Positions 1 to 5,370 of a DNA stretch of 6,257 nucleotides are shown here, one piece after another (position 1 is the stretch's first letter; each line of letters begins with the position of its first letter). The position numbers and the translations under genes are program-made. The stretch is from Dehalococcoidia bacterium (GTDB taxonomy: Bacteria > Chloroflexota > Dehalococcoidia > E44-bin15), in assembly GCA_023129355.1 (NCBI GenBank), contig JAGMCC010000075.1, positions 1-6,257 on the forward strand, written 5' to 3'. The notes under the pieces are model-generated. The model searched no databases, was not told the DNA's origin, and saw nothing but the letters and a program-made list of their open reading frames with translations.

Positions 1-1
1 C

Positions 2-1249
2 AAAGTCCTTCTGCATCTTGCGCCCCGTCACCTCGACCACGATCGCCAGCGGGATTTTCGTCCCCGCTTCGAAGCTATCGATATCAGGACCCACCACGGT
101 GAACTTACCATCCTCTATCTCATCGGGGTCCTTCATACTCAGCCACTCGAAGCAGATGCCGCCCTTACCGCCGAACTCGGCTCTAAGGTCAGCACGGCGG
201 ACTATCTCTCCCTCGAAGGCGGGGCCATAGGCAACCGGAATGGGGACCGAGGGAATCTTTATCTTGATGCCCCTGACCTCGATACAGCGCTGTATTAGCC
301 GCTCTGCACGCTCCAGGTCGTCCCTGCCCGGAATATCGTCAAAGGGCATGCTGACCACATGCTCATACTTGGTGATCCCAGTGGGCAGGATATTAGGGGC
401 TACTGTATCCAGTATGGCGGGGAAGCCGTAGGTGATAGCCCCTGCTCCGGTGGCCCACTTGAGGTCATCCATGGGGCCCAGGCAGAGGGCGAAGGCGAAG
501 CAGCGAAACTTGTTGTAAAGCAGCATCTCGCGGAAGTTGCCTGGCTTGACATTGCCGAAGCTGAAAGCGGCACGGCTGGCAAAACCGGCGGCATATACAG
601 TGGACTCGGTGTCGGTACCGTAGGGGACGGTGAAGGTGTGGTAACCCAAGTCCACTCCCTCCTCCAGGAGTTGGTCGACGATGGAGCGGCCGTTGGAGGT
701 GGAGGAGAGGAAAACGAGCTGTCCCTTGGACTGAAGCTCGCGAACGATCTTTACCGCCACCTCATTGCTCTTGGCGGCACCGATAATGGCGGCGAAACCG
801 GGCATGCTGCCATCGACCAACTGGATTCCCCACGAGCGACTCTGCGGGTCGCTGATAGGGCCGTTAAACTTATACCCATTATGAACCTCGGGCTGTTTCC
901 CCTCGACAAACTCTATTCCTTTGATAATCTCCTCAGCGAACAGGGTGGCCACCCCGGCATCCGCGGTCTCACCCAGGTAGGGTAGCCACAGGTTACCGCC
1001 GGGCACCGGCGGCAGCATGCTCCTGGCATGCTCCAGTGGCCATGTCATATCTCCCAGCTTCTCCACTTTATGCCCGGAATAGCCGTAAATCACGGGAAGA
1101 AAGTAGGTTGAGCCTACCCCTTCTTTATCGACAAAGGCAACAGGGGCATCAGCTCCATACTTCTCCACGGCTTTCTTGAGCATCCCCTCGGCCTTCTCAA
1201 CAACTCCATGAGCACCCCTGATAGCTGAAGTAGCAATAAATCGAGACAC
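2..1249 (-). CDS. acsB: acetyl-CoA synthase (CODH/ACS) catalytic subunit, 3' end cut by window edge
   Basis: This subunit joins CO, a methyl group from the corrinoid protein and CoA into acetyl-CoA in the Wood-Ljungdahl pathway, in the cytoplasm and in complex with CO dehydrogenase. The open frame has no stop over 416 codons and runs off the left edge. Family-typical blocks in order: YFLPVIYGYSGHKVEKLGDM (about 49-68), VRGIKIKI (325-332), YGPAFEGE (341-348), VVGPDID (385-391) and GRKMQKDF (409-416). These match the first two domains of bacterial AcsB as I remember it (about 730 aa). The C-terminal third with the A-cluster cysteines lies outside the window, so catalytic competence cannot be judged. 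The start is GTG at 1249, chosen because AGGAGG sits 5 nt upstream. The N-terminus seems roughly 20 residues shorter than the Moorella protein. It follows the stress-domain gene by 22 nt on the same strand, so the two are probably cotranscribed. Codon use is visibly GC-richer than in the genes at the right of the window. Confidence 0.93.
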   Translation of the reverse strand, partial: MSRFIATSAIRGAHGVVEKAEGMLKKAVEKYGADAPVAFVDKEGVGSTYFLPVIYGYSGHKVEKLGDMTWPLEHARSMLPPVPGGNLWLPYLGETADAGVATLFAEEIIKGIEFVEGKQPEVHNGYKFNGPISDPQSRSWGIQLVDGSMPGFAAIIGAAKSNEVAVKIVRELQSKGQLVFLSSTSNGRSIVDQLLEEGVDLGYHTFTVPYGTDTESTVYAAGFASRAAFSFGNVKPGNFREMLLYNKFRCFAFALCLGPMDDLKWATGAGAITYGFPAILDTVAPNILPTGITKYEHVVSMPFDDIPGRDDLERAERLIQRCIEVRGIKIKIPSVPIPVAYGPAFEGEIVRRADLRAEFGGKGGICFEWLSMKDPDEIEDGKFTVVGPDIDSFEAGTKIPLAIVVEVTGRKMQKDF

Positions 1250-1271
1250 TTTTCCCTCCTAAAAACTGCAT

Positions 1272-1697
1272 CTAGTATTTTCGGAAATCGCCGGTCATCT
1301 TGGCGTCAATAGGGTCAGTCGCCGTCATTCTTCCTGCAGCGGGGAATGCCGGGCTTGAGGCCCACATCTCCTCCCTTGCCGGAGCGGCTCCAAGGTCTGT
1401 CCCCCTGAGGATCTCGCGAGCCTGGGGAAGTCGCGCCTCATCTGCCTGAACACTTATCAGGATGCCGCCCACGGAGGCTCCAAACTCATAATACCTAATT
1501 GTATCCTCGGGGAGATCTAACTTAGTTAATGCTGCTACAATCTCCTTGGTGGCCTTCGTTCCTAGTTTTTTCGCCTTCTCCCCATCGTGCACCAGAATGC
1601 CGATCTCCTCTGCCTTAAAACCCTGTGATTTCAACTCCTCGGCAGCTCTTGCTGCAACCAGGGGATCTCGAAAAAGCCTTACCACTGTGTTTGCCAT
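1272..1697 (-). CDS. small general-stress (YflT/GSP17M-like) domain protein upstream of acsB
   Basis: A 141-aa soluble protein. Residues 1-95 show the pattern of the YflT-type general-stress domain: a beta strand (TVVRLFRDP), a helix (AARAAEELKSQGF), a strand (EEIGILVHD), then LPEDTIRYYEFGASVGGILISVQAD and a closing helix ending in REILRGTD. In family members I know, the final YYE-GG-hydrophobic strand-ADE-A-IL block is the most conserved part, and it is well kept here. The glycine-rich hydrophobic insert many relatives carry mid-domain is missing and replaced by a short Lys-rich stretch. The tail (about 97-141, Ala/Met-rich, ending in FRKY) has no motif I recognise. No signal peptide or membrane segment is visible. 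AAAGGAGG lies about 5 nt before the ATG. As the first gene of a unit with acsB, a link to CODH/ACS or to stress in carbon fixation is possible but is inference only. The domain's biochemical role is unknown. Confidence 0.72.
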   Translation of the reverse strand: MANTVVRLFRDPLVAARAAEELKSQGFKAEEIGILVHDGEKAKKLGTKATKEIVAALTKLDLPEDTIRYYEFGASVGGILISVQADEARLPQAREILRGTDLGAAPAREEMWASSPAFPAAGRMTATDPIDAKMTGDFRKY

Positions 1698-1705
1698 AGA
1701 CCCCT

Positions 1706-1720
1706 CCTTTCATTAAAAGG
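1706..1720 (-). promoter_or_regulatory. short hairpin overlapping the ribosome binding site of the stress-domain gene
   Basis: On the minus strand CCTTT-TAATG-AAAGG forms a 5-bp stem with a 5-nt loop. Its 3' arm is the start of the AAAGGAGG Shine-Dalgarno. Folding would partly hide the ribosome binding site. The stem is weak, so a regulatory role is only a suggestion. Confidence 0.3.
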
Positions 1721-1726
1721 CCCCTT

Positions 1727-1744
1727 CCCTATGTACAGATAGGG
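1727..1744. repeat. 6-bp inverted repeat in the leader of the stress-domain/acsB unit
   Basis: CCCTAT and ATAGGG flank a 6-nt spacer (GTACAG). It lies within the inferred 5' leader, between the promoter and the ribosome binding site. It could be a small RNA hairpin or an operator half-site pair. No T-run follows, so it is not an intrinsic terminator. Confidence 0.35.
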
Positions 1745-1803
1745 TCAGGGCTACTGATTCGAAGCAAAGCAATTACCATAGATAGTTAATCGCCTCTTTG
1801 TGT

Positions 1804-1832
1804 ATTTTATCACCAAGCCATAAGCAAGTCAA
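1804..1832 (-). promoter_or_regulatory. sigma70-type promoter for the stress-domain/acsB unit
   Basis: On the minus strand TTGACT (1832-1827) is followed after exactly 17 bp by TAAAAT (1809-1804), preceded by TGA, which gives an extended -10 (TGn). Transcription would start near 1797, leaving a leader of about 100 nt before the ATG at 1697. It lies just beyond the decayed insertion-sequence fragment and reads away from it. Confidence 0.65.
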
Positions 1833-1952
1833 TATTGGGGCTCCAAATTCATATCTTCCTATAGGCCCTTTTCCAGGCTTCATTGAGGAGGTCTATAATC
1901 GGAAGAGGCTTCATTCGGCTTTGGGTTATCGCTCACCGAATGAGTTTGAAGA

Positions 1953-1976
1953 GTCTCTGCTTGTTCACTCAGAGAC
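1953..1976. repeat. 7-bp perfect inverted repeat inside the IS3 remnant
   Basis: GTCTCTG (1953-1959) and CAGAGAC (1970-1976) flank a 10-nt loop. It lies downstream of the thiolase on the minus strand and could weakly end that transcript, but no T-run follows in either direction. Confidence 0.35.
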
Positions 1977-2009
1977 CGTGCTACCCCGCCAGAATCTCCT
2001 AACCCTACC

Positions 2010-2029
2010 TGTCCAGTCACAGGGGTGCA
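2010..2029 (+). repeat. probable right terminal inverted repeat of the IS3 remnant
   Basis: The stretch runs from TGTCCAGTCAC to AGGGGTGCA. Read on the minus strand it begins TGCACCCCTGTGACTGGACA, with the 5'-TG terminus typical of IS3-family ends. Its position straight after the transposase C-terminus is where the right repeat belongs. The matching left repeat is not in the window. Confidence 0.55.
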
Positions 2030-2064
2030 TTCCACAAATATCTTACACTCCTCTGACTGAACGG

Positions 2065-3273
2065 CTACGCCTCCCTCTCAATTATGGTTGCAACACCCTG
2101 CCCTCCTCCAACACATGCGGTGGCAAGCCCAAGTCTGCCATTCTCCCAGTCCAGTATCCGAGCCAGCGTGCCAACAAGCCTTGTCCCTGTTGCTCCCAGG
2201 GGATGCCCAATAGCTATTGCTCCGCCTTTAAGATTTACTTTGGCGGGATCTACGCCTAGCTCTTTTATGGTATTGATCGTCACGATAGCAAATGCCTCAT
2301 TGATCTCCCAGAAATCAATATCCTTCACCTCTAGACCGGCATGCTTCAGGGCCATCCTGCTGGCGGGGATTGGACCCAATCCCATGAGCGTTGGGTCTAC
2401 ACCTGCCCACCCCATCGATACAATCTTAGCTAAGGGCTTAAGCCTGTATTCCCTGGCCTTTTCCTTTGACATTAAAACTATCGCAGTCGCAGCAGCATTT
2501 AGGGGAGCGGAATTTCCTGCGGTTATCTGTCCGTCCGGTTTAAAAGGCGGCTTCAGACCGGCAAGGGCCTCCAGGGAGGTGTCTGGTCTAATGCTCACGT
2601 CATGGTCAATAACCTGCTTCGTACCATCTGGCAGCGTTACTTCGACTGGCATTATCTCCTCTTTTAAAAACCCCTCTTCAAGTGCTTTTGCTGCCTTGTG
2701 GTGACTTCTGAGAGCCCATTTATCCATATCTTCTCTACTGAAGCCCGTTTGTTCAACTAACTTTTCCGCGGTGAGACCCATTTGAATGCTTGTCATTATA
2801 TCGTATTTCTTACATTCTGGCTCTGTGAAGAGCCTGGGGTTTGGCTTTATCATAATCTTGCTCAGGTCGACGCCAGGACCAAGCATAGGATTGTGCGTCA
2901 TATGTTCAATCCCGCAGGAGATAACCAGGTCTGAGTATCCGAGCATTATTTCCATGGCACCTTGGTGTATTGTGGACATTGAGGAGGCACACTGCCGATC
3001 GATCTGCTGGGCTGGAACATTAAACGGCAGGCCTGCCAAGAAGGTAATCATTCTTCCCCCATAGACCCACTGTTCGCCCATGGGCATTGCGGTTCCCGAT
3101 AGAACGTCATTGATTTCCTCTGGCTTAATCCCTGTTCGCCTAATAAGCTCTTTAATAAGCGTCGCGGCTACGTCATCCATTCTCAGGCTATTATACACAT
3201 CCCTCTCTGGCTCCCTTGGTCTCGACCTTGCAAAAGGAGACCTCAAATAATCAACTATTACTGCCTCCTCCAT
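2065..3273 (-). CDS. thiolase (acetyl-CoA acyltransferase, FadA/AtoB type)
   Basis: A complete 402-aa thiolase, the usual family length. It would cleave 3-ketoacyl-CoA with CoA (beta-oxidation) or condense two acyl-CoAs; the sequence alone does not decide the direction. Catalytic features are in place: nucleophile Cys95 in IDRQCASSM, NEAFA at 325-329, the His357 motif GGAIAIGHPLGATGTR, and the proton-shuttling Cys387 in CVGGGQG. One oddity is at 253-264: GNSAPLNAAATA, where most relatives have Asp after PLN. This should not remove catalysis. The start ATG at 3273 has GAGGAGG 7 nt upstream. It begins 16 nt after the stop of an acyl-CoA synthetase stump on the same strand, so an ancestral ligase-thiolase fatty-acid operon is likely. 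Its 3' end lies 35 nt from the IS3 remnant. The intact frame and conserved active site argue that it is still functional despite decay on both sides. Confidence 0.93.
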   Translation of the reverse strand: MEEAVIVDYLRSPFARSRPREPERDVYNSLRMDDVAATLIKELIRRTGIKPEEINDVLSGTAMPMGEQWVYGGRMITFLAGLPFNVPAQQIDRQCASSMSTIHQGAMEIMLGYSDLVISCGIEHMTHNPMLGPGVDLSKIMIKPNPRLFTEPECKKYDIMTSIQMGLTAEKLVEQTGFSREDMDKWALRSHHKAAKALEEGFLKEEIMPVEVTLPDGTKQVIDHDVSIRPDTSLEALAGLKPPFKPDGQITAGNSAPLNAAATAIVLMSKEKAREYRLKPLAKIVSMGWAGVDPTLMGLGPIPASRMALKHAGLEVKDIDFWEINEAFAIVTINTIKELGVDPAKVNLKGGAIAIGHPLGATGTRLVGTLARILDWENGRLGLATACVGGGQGVATIIEREA

Positions 3274-3289
3274 TAAACTGCCTCCTCTC

Positions 3290-3580
3290 TTATTCTCTTG
3301 CTCTAAGGGCCTTCTTATCTACTTTGTGAACTTCGGTTAATGGCATATCTTCTACCAACTGACAATACTTGGGAACAGCATATTTAGTGCCCCTTCCTTT
3401 GAGATAGTCGATGAAATCCTAAGCCTTTACCTTCCCCTTGTGTTCTGGCTTTATCTGAATGGATACTTAGTACCCTCTCACTTCTGTGACGCTCTGGATC
3501 CGGGACTCTATTACGGCGGCAAACTCAATCGCTGGATGCTCATAGAGTATATCATCCAGCTCCCTTGTGTAAACCTTCAT
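3290..3580 (-). pseudogene. C-terminal stump of an acyl-CoA synthetase (AMP-binding family), two in-frame stops
   Basis: The minus frame reads KVYTRELDDILYEHPAIEFA, then KPEHKGKV, KYAVPKY, MPLTEVHKVDKKALR and ARE-stop. This is the mobile C-terminal subdomain of AMP-forming acyl-CoA synthetases, with the VYTREL hinge region and the catalytic-lysine tail. In-frame TAA (3467-3469) and TAG (3419-3421) interrupt it. The usual GK before the lysine motif is HK. The whole N-terminal adenylation domain (about 400 residues) is missing: a TGA appears in this frame just upstream of 3580 and homology stops there. An ATG at 3580 is present but has no convincing Shine-Dalgarno. The remnant ends 16 nt before the thiolase start, so the region may survive mainly because it carries the thiolase ribosome binding site. 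Confidence 0.85.
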
Positions 3581-3609
3581 ACCCCTTTTAGGAAATCAAG
3601 GGTATGAAG
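3575..3609. repeat. 10-bp perfect inverted repeat at the pseudogene breakpoint
   Basis: CTTCATACCC (3575-3584) and GGGTATGAAG (3600-3609) are exact reverse complements separated by 15 nt. Acyl-CoA synthetase homology ends inside this repeat, so it coincides with the truncation point. It could be a trace of an element end or of the rearrangement that removed the 5' part of the gene. Confidence 0.6.
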
Positions 3610-3647
3610 CCCTGTAATATGCCATGACCTTCTTTGTAACTCCAATG

Positions 3648-3664
3648 GAAGTGGAGACCACTTC
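3648..3664. repeat. 7-bp perfect inverted repeat with 3-nt loop
   Basis: GAAGTGG (3648-3654), loop AGA, CCACTTC (3658-3664). It lies between the pseudogene breakpoint and the terminator, in non-coding sequence. It would form a stable small hairpin on either strand. No T-run follows. Confidence 0.5.
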
Positions 3665-3703
3665 GTGTAAATATACGCTTTCACCAAAAACTCATAGGAA
3701 TAC

Positions 3704-3733
3704 AAAAAGCGCCAGCCTTGAATAGCTGACGCT
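3704..3733 (-). terminator. intrinsic terminator on the minus strand
   Basis: On the minus strand AGCGTCAGC (3733-3725) pairs with GCTGGCGCT (3716-3708) over nine base pairs, one of them G-U, with an 8-nt loop. It runs straight into a T-tract (3708-3704). It would stop transcripts entering from positions above 3740. No plausible coding gene lies directly upstream, which fits the end of an RNA gene or of a lost gene. Confidence 0.7.
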
Positions 3734-3744
3734 ACTTGGCATAA

Positions 3745-3780
3745 TGGTGGAGATGGGGTAGGCTTGAACTCCACCCAACC
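3745..3780 (-). other. tRNA/tmRNA-like 3' end remnant (possible attachment site)
   Basis: On the minus strand a T-loop-like TTCAAGC (3768-3762) is followed by CTACC-CCATCT and a terminal CTCCACCA ending at 3745, with the intrinsic terminator 11 nt further on. The order T-loop, acceptor strand, CCA, terminator is that of a tRNA or tmRNA 3' end. The match is imperfect: the T-stem has mismatches and there is one nucleotide too many between loop and CCA. I find no matching 5' acceptor strand, anticodon arm or tmRNA tag region upstream. At best it is a decayed 3' fragment, as left at integrase attachment sites. Confidence 0.33.
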
Positions 3781-3840
3781 CACCAACCCTGCGGCTCCTT
3801 GTTGAACGCCGCGTGCTAGTAGTCGTATTCTATCACTCAT

Positions 3841-4150
3841 AGCCCCCTCCCTAAATTTGTAACTGATTCATAACGCACATCCATACAGCTAGCAGACCGC
3901 GGTTGGGGAGATAACTGCCCAAAGTAGGTCAAGTCTATGACACGGAGCGTCTCCAAACGACCCGGGGGGCATTTCAAACGTGGTGAGCTGATTTGGGGGA
4001 GAGGCTGTAATCTACAAAGCTAGTGATGTGGCCGAATGGGCTGTGATTATTGAAGAAATTGAAAGATTAGAATTGAGAGCGAGGTTGATGAAGGGTAGAG
4101 GAGTCAGCTCTCGGAATAGATGTCACCTTTGGCACTTACGTGAAACTATC
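3841..4150. other. gap without a supportable gene
   Basis: No RNA gene, terminator or recognisable domain is seen here. On the plus strand two short overlapping frames abut. One (3937-4023, 28 codons) starts MTRSVSKRPGGHFKRGELIW. The other (open from 3992, stop at 4163-4165) contains a charged, helix-like EEIERLELRARLMKGRG and overlaps the 3' end of the DUF454 gene tail to tail. A +1 shift would join them into about 75 residues, so this may be a frameshifted small gene. I recognise no family, and neither frame has a good ribosome binding site. Confidence 0.25.
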
Positions 4151-4555
4151 TCACAATTGACGTAGCGTGCGGATAGAGAGAATGTGCACGGTGACACCAA
4201 AAGCTATGATGATGAGAATGATTCTAATAGCAAGAATATTAACCGCGAAAGCGACTGAACATCCTATCGTTATCCACAGGAGTGAAATGGACCAAGCCTT
4301 CAGTTTCAACGGGACTCCTTTTCCCTCTCGATAGTTGTTAATGACTTTTCCGAATAATCTGTTACTCAAGAGCCAATTGCTAAATCTTTTTGAACTTTTA
4401 GCATAGCACCCGGCAGCTAGCAGAAGGAAAGGTGTAGTAGGTAAAAGAGGTAAGAATACGCCAAGAACTGCAAGCCCCACAAAGATGGTTCCTGCAAGAA
4501 TCAGGAGCCGCCTGCTCCAATTACCCATCGATTGTCTATTGAAGTAATTTTTCAT
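4151..4555 (-). CDS. DUF454 (YbaN-type) inner-membrane protein
   Basis: A 134-aa membrane protein with the DUF454 signature: a first membrane helix (about 16-34) leading into VFLPLLPTTPFLLLAAGCYA (33-52), then KSSKRFSNWLLSNRLFGKVI and NNYREGKGVPLKLKAW. Two further hydrophobic helices follow (about 88-108 and 110-127). Length and order fit the E. coli YbaN family. The function is unknown; family members are small integral cytoplasmic-membrane proteins. The ATG at 4555 has no Shine-Dalgarno (AAAAAAGCATA precedes it), and an internal ATG (Met10) has none either, so the longer form was kept. The strong promoter just upstream leaves a leader of only about 15 nt, consistent with near-leaderless translation. 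Base composition is AT-richer than acsB. It is divergent from the Cys-rich membrane protein gene. Confidence 0.9.
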   Translation of the reverse strand: MKNYFNRQSMGNWSRRLLILAGTIFVGLAVLGVFLPLLPTTPFLLLAAGCYAKSSKRFSNWLLSNRLFGKVINNYREGKGVPLKLKAWSISLLWITIGCSVAFAVNILAIRIILIIIAFGVTVHILSIRTLRQL

Positions 4556-4576
4556 TATGCTTTTTTGTTAGTTAAC

Positions 4577-4605
4577 TTTATATACCCTTGATTGCTAGCT
4601 GTCAA
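4577..4605 (-). promoter_or_regulatory. near-perfect sigma70-type promoter for the DUF454 gene
   Basis: On the minus strand a consensus TTGACA (4605-4600) is followed after 17 bp by TATAAA (4582-4577). A start near 4570 would give a leader of about 15 nt to the ATG at 4555. Confidence 0.72.
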
Positions 4606-4684
4606 TGCCGATGACCAGCTCAGTTTTTAGTTTGTGGGAGAGGCTGCAACTAGGGAAGCTGATGACAAGTTCTCATACTGGCTA

Positions 4685-4711
4685 TTGCCTGGTAGGCGAG
4701 CATGGTATAAT
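4685..4711 (+). promoter_or_regulatory. extended -10 promoter for the Cys-rich membrane protein gene
   Basis: A consensus TATAAT (4706-4711) is preceded by TGG (4703-4705), an extended -10 element. A weak -35 (TTGCCT, 4685-4690) sits at a short 15-bp spacing, which an extended -10 can compensate for. A start near 4718 leaves about 44 nt to the ATG at 4762. Confidence 0.5.
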
Positions 4712-4761
4712 TGGGCAAGCAAGTTGCGGGGGTAGCAGGGGAAAAACCGGTAATCTGAATA

Positions 4762-5370
4762 ATGACCAGAAGCAACACGGGCCGAGATGATAGTAAAAAA
4801 ACTGCGGCTGCTTGCTCCCGACAGACCTGTGAAGGTTGTGAAATCCAAGGCAAGCTACTCTGTGTCCATACAAGAAGAGACCTCACTGACTTCGCGGTCC
4901 TATTTATCGGCTGGGCTATCCCGTTCCTGGCTGGGATGGTAATTGGCAAATTCTGGATTGGGCTGGGTGTGTGGATTGGCCTTGCTGTGCTGTTCTTTGG
5001 GTATGTCGAGGCATTAGTGCTATGCCGCCATTGTCCTCACTATGCCGAAGAAGGCTTCTTCCTAAGATGTCATGCTAATTGGGGCTTACCAAAGATACCC
5101 AAGTTTAATCCGGGTCCCGTGAACAAAGTCGAGAGCATTATCTGGCTTTTATATGGGGCTGTGCTGTTTTTATACTATGTACCGTTTTTCGTCATTAGCC
5201 AGCAGTGGTTGCTTTTGGGAATAACTACATGGGCATTGATTGCAGCTTCGTGGACGGTGCAGCGGACACAATGCACGCGTTGCTACCACCTGTCATGCCC
5301 AGCCAATCGCGTGCCTGAAGAAATACGGGAAGGCTTCTTCAGGAACTACCCCCAGTTCTCGAAGTCTTAG
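4762..5370 (+). CDS. uncharacterised four-helix membrane protein with ten cysteines
   Basis: A 202-aa protein whose function I cannot name. Cysteines fall in three clusters: Cys18/23/26/34 in the N-terminal segment, Cys88/91/103 in CRHCPHYAEEGFFLRC, and Cys171/174/179 in CTRCYHLSCPANRVPEEI. Hydrophobic segments at about 43-62, 65-86, 124-146 and 148-166 form two tight hairpins. If the N-terminus (HTRRD before helix 1) is cytoplasmic, all three Cys clusters lie on the same cytoplasmic face. That layout suggests a metal or Fe-S site, or a thiol centre, at the membrane; this is inference. The CxxCPxY...GxxLRCxAxxG and FNPGP blocks resemble uncharacterised membrane proteins I associate with anaerobes. 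The ATG is the first possible start, since an in-frame TGA lies two codons upstream. The Shine-Dalgarno is poor. It is transcribed alone, divergent from the DUF454 gene and convergent with the hydrolase. Confidence 0.8.
   Translation: MTRSNTGRDDSKKTAAACSRQTCEGCEIQGKLLCVHTRRDLTDFAVLFIGWAIPFLAGMVIGKFWIGLGVWIGLAVLFFGYVEALVLCRHCPHYAEEGFFLRCHANWGLPKIPKFNPGPVNKVESIIWLLYGAVLFLYYVPFFVISQQWLLLGITTWALIAASWTVQRTQCTRCYHLSCPANRVPEEIREGFFRNYPQFSKS

Larger units (their letters stand above)
1880..2029 (+). mobile_element. 3' remnant of an IS3-family insertion sequence (transposase C-terminus)
   Basis: The plus-strand frame through 1885-1965 reads FIEEVYNRKRLHSALGYRSP followed by NEFEESL. This is the conserved end of IS3-family OrfB transposases, just after the last catalytic Glu region. 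Upstream of FIEEVY the frame stops resembling a transposase (IGPFPG precedes it), so the DDE core is gone and the remnant starts near 1880. It is a non-functional scrap of about 150 bp. The frame continues through LTLPVQSQGC into a likely right terminal repeat at 2010-2029. An in-frame reading to 2259 is just antisense to the thiolase. The left end and orfA are absent, so the original insertion boundaries and target duplication are lost. Confidence 0.82.

Noticed and set aside
359..985. 208-codon plus-strand open frame
   Set aside because: It is antisense to acsB, which is convincingly coding. Long antisense frames are common over GC-rich genes.
1798..2259. 153-codon plus-strand open frame
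   Set aside because: Only the middle (about 1880-2029) resembles a transposase. The start is arbitrary and the last part is antisense to the thiolase, so it is not one gene.
2084..2704. 206-codon plus-strand open frame
   Set aside because: It is antisense to the thiolase and lacks any recognisable domain or ribosome binding site.
3419..3469. Recoding of the TAA/TAG codons in the synthetase stump (selenocysteine, pyrrolysine)
   Set aside because: Selenocysteine uses TGA, and TAA has no such recoding. The N-terminal domain is also missing, so decay is the simpler reading.
3577..3840. 87-codon open frame on the minus strand with a purine-rich stretch before its ATG
   Set aside because: It reads through the tRNA/tmRNA-like 3' end and the intrinsic terminator. 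The product (VEFKPTPSPP...) is the kind of spurious protein obtained by translating a T-loop and acceptor end.
3995..4645. Shared GGGAGAGGCTG at 3997-4007 and 4637-4647 with loosely similar flanks
   Set aside because: An 11-mer shared twice in 6 kb is expected by chance, and the flanking similarity is weak.
4605..4790. 61-codon plus-strand frame and several minus-strand frames between 4627 and 4949
   Set aside because: They overlap the two promoters and the start of the Cys-rich gene, are mutually exclusive, and show no domain or ribosome binding site.
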